Below, piece by piece: positions 1 through 6,900 of a stretch of 15,149 nt of DNA. The stretch is taken from NCBI GenBank assembly GCA_910587755.1, contig CAJUNZ010000068.1, positions 1-15,149 on the forward strand. Reading direction: 5' to 3'. Numbering within the stretch: the first letter of the stretch is position 1; each line of letters begins with the position of its first letter. The notes beneath the pieces are model-generated. The model saw only the letters and a program-made list of their open reading frames with translations, searched no databases and had not been told where the DNA came from. Position numbers and translations under genes: made by a program. Origin of the DNA: an uncultured Acetatifactor sp. (GTDB lineage Bacteria > Bacillota > Clostridia > Lachnospirales > Lachnospiraceae).

Positions 1-2
1 TA

Positions 3-2120
3 TCTGTGGGCGCAGGGGGCATACTGGATCCTTCGGCAGTTTTGAATCTTTCCATAAAAGACAATTCCCTGGATGCCTATTCTGCGGCGGGGCGGGCGGC
101 GCTGCAACCGGAAAAGCTGGAGAATGAGGGAGGGGGCATGGCGAATTCTGTTCTGGGAGTCACAGGAGCCTATCATTTCAAAAAACATGTCCTTTCAACA
201 GCAGCTGAATCCTGGGATGAGGTTTTATTTATAACTGGAGAGGGGAAAGCAATTTCGGAACGCTACGAGGTTAAAGACCAGCTGTGGGGTATAGGACAGG
301 TAGTGGGAACGGACCATTACGTAGTTTTCAGCGTTAGAGTACAGGAAGATGGGGAATATCAGTACTTCCATACCGAGAGAGACGAAAACCATGAATATCT
401 GCGGGAGGTTCCCTTGGATTTCCTGAGCGGAGAATTGGATGAAGTACTTGCGGGTCTTTCAGACTTTTTGGTGGATGAGACCGGGAGGGTCCACATGTTA
501 TGGAACAAGTATATGCTTTTGTCACAGGAGGGGGAGATTCTGGGGGAATACAGTCCTGAAGACGGTTATATTAAGAAACTAGTGCCTTTGTATGACGGTC
601 GTATTGCCTTTGAGGTTGAGGCGGAAGGGGTCGAGGGGGGAATAATTCTGCAGTATATAGATGAAGAAACCCACAGTCCTGTGACACTGGCGACTTTGAA
701 AAAGGATGCTTTTTGCTTTACGCTCCTTGACGAAGATACCCTGCTGTATGCGGACAGGGAAGGGGTGCACCGCAGCGGGCTGTCAGGGGAGAACCCGGAG
801 GTGATTTATTGTTGGACCAACCACGGTGTCATAGCCCATGGGGTATCTGCTCTGCAGGCGGATGAAGAGGGGCGGATTACGCTTATTTACAGTGACTCAG
901 AAAATCATAACTACCTCAGCCTGGAGCCTACCACGGAAGAGGTGGCTGTCTGTGAAATTACCGTGGGAGTAAGTTCTTACGCTGCGGATTCCTACAAATG
1001 GGTAATTGCGGAGTTTAACAAAAGGTATCCATCTTGTCATATAGAATTAGTTGAGTATACTTATGAAGACGGAACTGCACTGCTGACGCAGCTGACGGCA
1101 GGGAAGGGGCCGATACTGCTTGATCCGTCCATACTGGACTTTGAGGAACTGGAAGAATTGTGGGAGCCTCTTGATACCGTGATGGAGCAGCTGGGTATCA
1201 TGGAAGAGCTGCTGCCTGCTGCCATGGAGATGGGAAAGATCAATGGAACCCTGTATGGAATAGTGAGGGATTTTTTTCTGGATACAGTGGTCGCCAATCC
1301 GGATGTCAAGGATTGGGATTATGACACATTTTTCCAGTGTATCCAGGACATGCCGGAGTTAGAGGCGATTTGTAACTATTATGACAGAGAAAGTGTACTT
1401 TATTATTATGTCAGGTTATTGAACCATGGACTGGATGATAACTATTTTATTGTCCCGGATGGGGAAACCGGAGAGATGTATTTTGACAGCGTCAGATTCC
1501 AACAAATCCTGGATCTGGCGGAGAAATATAGTGGCCCTGCGGAGAGTGTAGCGCCCGGAAATTCCCTGCTGGAAAGGAAAACATTGTGCAATAGTCTGGA
1601 TATTGTGAAGCCGGAGTATGTTGCAGCACACCGACTCATTTACGGAGAGGATGTGAATTATATCGGCTATCCCGCAAAGGATGGGGGAATGCACTATATG
1701 ATCCCATCCGGCATGCTGTCCATCCGCAGAACAGCTACAAAGGAGGAAAAGGAGGCTGCCGCTGCCTTTCTTGCCCTGTATTTATCTTATGAGGGGCAGG
1801 TTCATGCGGCAAAGGATATCAATTATAACTTAAGCGTGCGCAGGGATGTGCTGGAGGAACAGATTGCTTCTATGGAATCGCGAACATATATGCCTGGCTT
1901 TGGTGAGATCAGCATGGGGAGCAAGATGGATATAGAGCGGGACAGAGCGACGCTGTTGGATCTAATTGACAGAGCAAAGCCCGTTGGAGCTTTTCCAAAG
2001 GAACTGAGTAATATCTTATATGAAGAAATGGAACTGTATTTGTCTGGAAGTATTACGAAAGATATGCTGATTGAGCACCTGGAGAACCGGATTGAGCTGT
2101 ATTTGGGAGAGAAGAACTGA
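3..2120 (+). CDS. Extracellular solute-binding protein with N-terminal propeller-like region (5' partial)
   Basis: The reading frame is open to the left edge, so the true start and any lipoprotein signal lie outside the window; the GTG at 6 is only the first start-like codon inside it. About 704 residues are visible. Roughly residues 50-310, counted from that GTG, are short beta-rich segments alternating with Asp/Gly/Glu turns (for example LVDETGRVHMLW, LVPLYDGRIAFEVE), as in a beta-propeller. From about residue 317 (ITVGVSSYAADSYKWVIAEF) the sequence resembles family 1 extracellular solute-binding proteins: an N-lobe strand, a helix with FNKRYP, and later YIGYPAKDGG and an LALYLSYEGQ helix. 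Such proteins usually deliver sugars or oligosaccharides to an ABC importer, but none is visible here. The ligand is unknown. An intrinsic terminator follows, and the last 30 codons recur as a remnant at 3792. The solute-binding assignment is fairly secure, the propeller part an inference from pattern. Confidence 0.8.
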   Translation, partial: SVGAGGILDPSAVLNLSIKDNSLDAYSAAGRAALQPEKLENEGGGMANSVLGVTGAYHFKKHVLSTAAESWDEVLFITGEGKAISERYEVKDQLWGIGQVVGTDHYVVFSVRVQEDGEYQYFHTERDENHEYLREVPLDFLSGELDEVLAGLSDFLVDETGRVHMLWNKYMLLSQEGEILGEYSPEDGYIKKLVPLYDGRIAFEVEAEGVEGGIILQYIDEETHSPVTLATLKKDAFCFTLLDEDTLLYADREGVHRSGLSGENPEVIYCWTNHGVIAHGVSALQADEEGRITLIYSDSENHNYLSLEPTTEEVAVCEITVGVSSYAADSYKWVIAEFNKRYPSCHIELVEYTYEDGTALLTQLTAGKGPILLDPSILDFEELEELWEPLDTVMEQLGIMEELLPAAMEMGKINGTLYGIVRDFFLDTVVANPDVKDWDYDTFFQCIQDMPELEAICNYYDRESVLYYYVRLLNHGLDDNYFIVPDGETGEMYFDSVRFQQILDLAEKYSGPAESVAPGNSLLERKTLCNSLDIVKPEYVAAHRLIYGEDVNYIGYPAKDGGMHYMIPSGMLSIRRTATKEEKEAAAAFLALYLSYEGQVHAAKDINYNLSVRRDVLEEQIASMESRTYMPGFGEISMGSKMDIERDRATLLDLIDRAKPVGAFPKELSNILYEEMELYLSGSITKDMLIEHLENRIELYLGEKN
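2030..2115 (+). repeat. Left copy of an 86-bp direct repeat (3' end of the solute-binding gene)
   Basis: This stretch matches 3792-3877 at 79 of 86 positions without gaps. It lies inside the intact solute-binding protein gene and encodes most of the last 30 residues. With the right copy it brackets the terminator, structured leader and methyltransferase gene. Confidence 0.9.
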
Positions 2121-2239
2121 GAAACAGTGGTTGAATGCCATTTCTATGCTTTTAACCTGGCCTTTGTAAAGTTGCCACGATTGATGTGCAGTTGATGGCA
2201 GAGAGAAAATACTTGTTATAAAAATAGGTAGAATTATAG

Positions 2240-2280
2240 CAGGCAGTTCCCGGATCTGGAAGAGGGACTGCCTGTTTTTT
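2240..2280 (+). terminator. Intrinsic terminator after the solute-binding protein gene
   Basis: CAGGCAGTTCCC (2240-2251) pairs with GGGACTGCCTG (2264-2274) with one bulged T, giving an 11-bp G/C-rich stem, followed directly by TTTTTT (2275-2280). This is a canonical Rho-independent terminator 120 bases after the stop codon. It separates this gene from the methyltransferase downstream. Confidence 0.88.
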
Positions 2281-2357
2281 GGATTTTAGTCTGCTGAAGA
2301 TTATGCTTTATGACCGTTGGTGAGAAGAACCGGCGTCAACTTAATTTTTTAAAGCGG

Positions 2358-2386
2358 TTGTAAAGCAGCTCTGAATGGTATATACT
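2358..2386 (+). promoter_or_regulatory. Probable sigma-A promoter of the FtsJ-like methyltransferase
   Basis: TTGTAA (2358-2363), a 17-base spacer and TATACT (2381-2386) give a -35/-10 pair with 4/6 and 5/6 consensus matches. Transcription would begin near 2393, leaving a leader of about 165 bases before the likely start codon at 2558. The -10 lies inside an 11-base sequence (2381-2391) whose inverted copy is at 2432-2442. Confidence 0.5.
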
Positions 2387-2392
2387 GTTTTC

Positions 2393-2506
2393 TATAAGAC
2401 ATCACCCTTTGCAGGTTATTGTTTACTTGGCAAAACAGTATACACCCACAGAGGTGATGTCTTTAGCTTTAAGCCATTTGAGTAGTTTTTAGAAAATTAC
2501 AAATGG
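2393..2506 (+). other. Structured 5' leader (two long hairpins) upstream of the methyltransferase
   Basis: Hairpin I: AAGACATCACC (2396-2406) pairs perfectly with GGTGATGTCTT (2453-2463). The stem extends inward across a bulged C by TTTG (2408-2411) with CAGA (2449-2452), one pair being a wobble. Inside its loop, 2417-2424 pairs with 2433-2440 (8 pairs including one G-T) around an 8-base loop. Hairpin II: CCATTTG (2474-2480) pairs with CAAATGG (2500-2506), then 2483-2489 with 2493-2499 around a 3-base loop, with a 2-base bulge. Neither hairpin is followed by a T-run, so they are not ordinary terminators. They lie between the predicted transcription start and the coding region. The structure matches no riboswitch I recognise; it could be a regulatory leader or a short palindromic mobile-element remnant. 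Confidence 0.5.
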
Positions 2507-2557
2507 GTGCAGCTATATTGGGATGAAGCAAAATAGTGTGGCGATATGGAGATTTGT

Positions 2558-3712
2558 ATGTATAATTATATTTTTACATGTAATCCTAAAAATTCTGAAT
2601 TAACAATCTACGAATTCAGGAAAAAGGATGATAGTTATCATTTTATAACATGGCTGGATGAAGGTGTTGGGGTATTTGAGACAGAGTTAAGCAATGAAGA
2701 ACTGTGCGAGTGCATAAGAGTGGAGCCGATTATTTTTGTCAGACATATTTTCAGGCTTGTTGAGATTAGCAGTATACATAAATTTGAGGATGCAATTGTT
2801 TCCTGCTGTAAAAACAACATGGACGAATCTGCGTCCTTCACAGTACAGACTCGTTGTTCTAAAAAAACTTCTGACAGCATTGAAAATATATCTGCAGAAA
2901 TAGCGGAAAGGCTGATTCGTGAAGGATATCAATTGGATGTGGCAGGTGGGCAATACATTATATCTGTTTTTATAGACGGTGAAAAAGTATTTTGGGGAAT
3001 TGGAAATAAAAAGTACAATTTAAGCCATTGGAAAGGGGGTATGCCTCACTATTCTCCTACGTCCCAATATCATTTTGTTTCCCGGGCAGAATATAAGCTT
3101 CTGGAAGCTCTTGAGTGCTTTGACATTGATATAAAAAATATGGAAAAGGGCGCGGATTTAGGAGCGGCTCCGGGTGGTTGGACCAAGGTACTGGTTGATT
3201 GCGGATTGGAATGTACAAGCATTGACCCAAGTTTTTTGAAACCGGAAATTGCGAAAAACAGTAAAGTAAAATACTATCACATGTTAGTGGAGGATTATTT
3301 AAAATTAAAAAATGAGGATCAATTTGATATTGTTGTGAATGATATGAAAATGGATGTGGGAAAAAGTGTAAATATTATTAATCAGTTTTATGACCAGATA
3401 AAAGAAGATGGCATTGTGATTGTAACATTTAAGCTGCCCCATGAATATAGTTACTCTTCTATTAAAAGGTGGATAGGTAATTTTAATGGTTTTCAATTAA
3501 TCGGTGCACGGCAATTGTTCCATAACAGGTCCGAAATTACTGTGGCATTGAAGAAAAGGAATAAATTAAGAAAGAAAATCAGTAAAAATGTCAGTAATTT
3601 ACAAAAGAATAAAAATACTGGAAAACTATCAAAGAAATTAGAGAGAAAGCTGAACAAAAGGCTGAACAAAAAACGAAAGGCAGAATATCCACCAGAGGAA
3701 GCATCGTTTTGA
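2558..3712 (+). CDS. THUMP-like/FtsJ-type SAM-dependent RNA 2'-O-methyltransferase
   Basis: The C-terminal half is an RrmJ/FtsJ fold. Numbered from the upstream in-frame ATG at 2546, it has the SAM loop DLGAAPGGW (204-212) and a candidate K-D-K-E catalytic tetrad: K184 (SRAEYKLLEA), D266 (VNDMKMD), K296 (VTFKLP) and E330 (NRSE). Residues about 50-165 resemble the THUMP-like RNA-binding half seen in RlmM-like enzymes, ending in NLSHWKGGMPHY. Methylation of a ribose 2'-OH, most likely in rRNA, is the expected reaction; the site is unknown. I prefer the ATG at 2558 because GGAG (2548-2551) sits six bases before it, while the ATG at 2546 has no good ribosome binding site; this gives 384 residues. 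The C-terminus (about 336-379) is a very Lys/Arg-rich tail beyond the catalytic fold. The gene is visibly AT-rich (22 of 60 bases G/C at 2881-2940, against 34 of 60 at 11281-11340), suggesting acquisition by transfer. Confidence 0.85.
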   Translation: MYNYIFTCNPKNSELTIYEFRKKDDSYHFITWLDEGVGVFETELSNEELCECIRVEPIIFVRHIFRLVEISSIHKFEDAIVSCCKNNMDESASFTVQTRCSKKTSDSIENISAEIAERLIREGYQLDVAGGQYIISVFIDGEKVFWGIGNKKYNLSHWKGGMPHYSPTSQYHFVSRAEYKLLEALECFDIDIKNMEKGADLGAAPGGWTKVLVDCGLECTSIDPSFLKPEIAKNSKVKYYHMLVEDYLKLKNEDQFDIVVNDMKMDVGKSVNIINQFYDQIKEDGIVIVTFKLPHEYSYSSIKRWIGNFNGFQLIGARQLFHNRSEITVALKKRNKLRKKISKNVSNLQKNKNTGKLSKKLERKLNKRLNKKRKAEYPPEEASF

Positions 3713-3713
3713 G

Positions 3714-3797
3714 TGGCATTACCTGCCACAGGATGGGAGCTTGCTGGACAGGGCAGAGATAGAAATCGGCATGTCACGAATAAGCTTTAAGGGAACA
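3714..3797 (+). pseudogene. Possible transposase C-terminal scrap (IS4-type), very tentative
   Basis: In the frame starting at 3714 the translation contains LPQDGSLLDRAEIEIG followed by MSRISFKGTVF. The RISFKGT string resembles, from memory, a segment near the C-terminus of IS4-type DDE transposases. The frame is cut at the junction with the solute-binding remnant (about 3792) and on the left by the methyltransferase stop. A 6-bp inverted repeat, GTGGCA (3713-3718) and TGCCAC (3724-3729), sits at the left boundary. No catalytic residue is present. It could equally be chance coding potential. Confidence 0.25.
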
Positions 3798-3877
3798 GTA
3801 TTTGTCTGGAAGTATTACAAAGGATAAGCTGATTGATCACCTGGAGAACCGGATTGGGCTGTATCTGGGAGAGAAGA
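3792..3877 (+). repeat. Right copy of the 86-bp direct repeat
   Basis: Ungapped alignment to 2030-2115 gives seven mismatches. Similarity stops abruptly at the left boundary (3791/3792). On the right it fades after GAGAAGA, where a one-base length difference changes the stop codon. Confidence 0.9.
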
Positions 3878-3906
3878 GTTTGAAAATGCCCATTGCAGCA
3901 GGTTGA
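3792..3906 (+). pseudogene. 3'-terminal remnant of a second solute-binding protein gene
   Basis: In the frame of 3796 the translation reads QYLSGSITKDKLIDHLENR and continues to LYLGEKS. It differs at only a few residues from the end of the intact protein that stops at 2120 (LYLSGSITKDMLIEHLENR). There is no start codon or upstream domain. A one-base change after the last shared codons removes the original stop and extends the frame to TGA at 3904-3906. The simplest reading is a formerly tandem paralogue that lost everything but its last 30 codons; a partial duplication during insertion of the methyltransferase segment is the alternative. Confidence 0.85.
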
Positions 3907-3942
3907 AGTGTTTTTGCAATAGGATAAAGGAGATTTGAGTAA

Positions 3943-6900
3943 ATGGGAAAAAGAAAAAGGCAGGTAGTGTCATTTTTATTAAGTGTGTGTATGGTTGTGG
4001 TTATGCTGCCTGCGGCGGCTCTGGCAGTAGAGCTGGATGTAACCTATTTATACTGGGAGAATAGCAGCGGAACCTGGCAAAGCGGAATGAAGGCTTCCGG
4101 TGAATATACCTCTGTACAGAGCAGTGATGTGGAATGGGGCACTGGCGGAGGGGAATCCTGGTATGTTGTCAGCGGAGATGTGTCAATAAATAATTCTGTG
4201 CCGGGAAGTGGGCTCACAGATACTATCTATGTGCAGGGAACGGTTCATTTGATCTTAACAGATGGCGCTGTGTTAAATTGTGGGCGTATCATTACCCAAG
4301 CTAACAGCAGATTATATATCTATGCCCAGTCCCATGAGGAGGGAACCATGGGAAGGCTAGTGGCAGGAGGCGGTATCGGCGCCGATGAGTCCTTCCACAC
4401 CAATGTTGAGATCGTTATAAATGGAGGTAAGATAGAAGCGAAAGCAGACGGTGTTCCTGCTATCGGCAGTGACTACGGGGGTGCAGTGGTCGCTGCTTAC
4501 GGTGGTGTTATCACAGCTGAGAGCAAGGGAGCAGCCGGAATTTACGCGGATGAAGTACATATGCAGGGATGCCAGGCCCAGGTCAAATCCCAGCAGCACA
4601 ACGGAATCGTTGGGGAGAACGGCATTACTTTGGCAGGGGGAAATATAACGGTTCAGTCGGAAAGCTCCAATGGTATCTTTTCTAGAGGAAATATTACTTT
4701 CAGTGATGGCAGTGTAGACGTCACAGCTGGGAACGGGACGGATGGAACTTGCGGTATTTGTGCATTAGGAACCATACAAATTGAGAACCAGGCGAAGGTA
4801 GAGGTTGAAAATAAGGGAACAGCTGCAGCAATAGAAGGAGGACAGGGTATCGTCATCAGCGGCAGTGAAGTAAACACGATATCTGTTTATAATAGCGGAC
4901 TCTGGACAAACGGCAGTATTGAGATTGTCAATGGAGCTAATGTGTCTGCAGAAGGGGCAAGGCCGGCCATACGGACAAAAAATGATGTTGTAATTGATGG
5001 AAGTAAGGTGACTTTGTCCGGGCAGAGCGATGGAATCTGGACAGTGGACGGAAACATCAATATTAGTAACAGCTCTGAAGTAAAGGCGGAAGTAGCTGAG
5101 AAAGCACTGGTAGCCGAAGGAAATGTCAGCATCAGTGGAAGCCTGGCCGATTTATCTTCCAGTAACGCCAGCGGAATTTGGGCACAGACAGGGGCTATAG
5201 AGATTACAGATGGAGCCAACGTGACTGCAAAGGGCAAAAATGAGGCGCTTTGGGCACAGACAGGTGTATCGGTGAGCGGCAGTACCATAATAGCAGAATC
5301 CGCACAGGAAGCAGGGATTTCTTCACCCGGAACGGCGTCTATCACAGACAGCGTGGTTACGGTAAAAGGCGGTGATGCCAAAGAGGGGATTCTGTTAGGG
5401 ACACAGGAAGGCTCCATGATTTCCGGATCCTGGATAGAGGGAACCTACAGGGACGACGCTTTCGCTTCTGTGGACAACACTCTGACCGTTAAGAATGGCG
5501 TGGCTGAGGTGAGAGGAGCTGCGGCTGTTCCACAAGGGGTAACACTGGCTCAGGGTACTAAGATTATCATTCAGGAGGGTGGCAGTCTGAAAATTAACCA
5601 TGAGGTGACAATAACCTCGTTCCCGGCAGGGGAAGGGGCTACTGTGACTGAAAATGGTAATATTGATCTGCCTCCTGGCACTGTGGTATCTGTGGCTGGA
5701 GAGCTGGTCACGGTTCCTCAGGAGGGAGGAAACGTGAATTTTGACGGTAATGTAAATATTTTTGCCATAAGTCTGGATCATGAGTCCATTACCATTCCTT
5801 TTGGAGAGACTGCTGTTCTCACAGCAATGAGCAAGCCGGAAAATGCAGAAATAATCTGGAGTTCCAACAATGAAGCCGTTGCGGCAGTGGATGGGGGAAT
5901 TGTCACAGGAAAAGGAGAAGGGACGGCCGTCATCACTGCAGAGATTGAAAATGCTGCGGCAGTATGTCAGGTAACGGTTGACCATAAGTGGAACACAGTG
6001 TGGAGCCATAATGATACTCATCACTGGCATGATTGTGCTGCAGGTGAAAACTGTGCCATTGCTGCGGAGTCGGAAAAAGACGGTTATGGGGAGCACAGCC
6101 TGGGAGAATGGATAGTAGACAAGGAACCCACAGCAGAGGCGGAAGGCAGCAGACACAGGGAATGTACCCAATGCGGTTTCGCAACAGAGCCAGAGGTGAT
6201 ACCTGACGGTTCTGCCGGCACGCCTACCCCCAGCCCTACAATGGAACCGTCGTCAGCGCCTACAGAGGCTCCCACGTCGGCGCCAACAACAGAACCGACA
6301 ACAGCGCCCACACAGGTCCCTACAACAGAACCGTCGTCAGCGCCTACAGAGGCTCCCACGTCGGCGCCAACAACAGAACCGACAACAGCGCCCACATCGG
6401 CCCCTACATCGGCTCCGACAACAACGCCTACAGAGTCGCCCACGTCGGTCCCTGCAGTGAATTTGACACCAGTGCCCTCTGCTGTACCGACAACAGGTTT
6501 GACAGAAGAAACACCGTCAGGGCTTACATCAGGTCAGGCGGTAAAACCTGTTCACAGCCATAGATGGGCAAGTGCATGGAAGAGCGACAATAAGCACCAT
6601 TGGCACAATTGTATGACGAGGGGATGTGATATTGCTAAGAGAAGTGAAAAGGATGGCTATGGGGAACACATTCCAAGCGACTGGATAACGGATAGACAGC
6701 CAACTGCCGAAGAAGCCGGAAGCAGACACAGACAGTGTGTTGTCTGTGGTTACATAATGGAAAGGGAAGAGGTTCCTGTTATAGATAATCAGAAGGACAG
6801 CGAAGGACCTTTTCTCCGGAATAGCGAGGGACAAAACGGTTGGACACAGATAAAGGAGGCAGTGAAGGAAGCGGAAAAGGGCAGCTCTTTGGATATCGTT

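Noticed and set aside
2312..2350. Second terminator-like hairpin (GAC-C-GTTGGT with ACCGGCGTC)
   Set aside because: The stem has a bulge and two wobble pairs, and the T-run starts several bases after it; a much better terminator lies just upstream at 2240-2280.
3713..3729. GTGGCA/TGCCAC hairpin directly after the methyltransferase stop
   Set aside because: As a terminator it fails: the stem is only six pairs and is followed by AGGATGGGAG, not a T-run.
6244..6440. Tandem short repeats that might suggest a CRISPR-like array
   Set aside because: The repeats are in-frame codons of a Thr/Pro/Ala/Ser linker with no unique spacers and no leader.
4887..6443. Open frames on the minus strand across the surface protein gene, including a VGADVGA-type repetitive one
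   Set aside because: They are antisense shadows of the repetitive sense-strand codons (Thr/Pro linker, beta-helix repeats) with no start signals or family resemblance.
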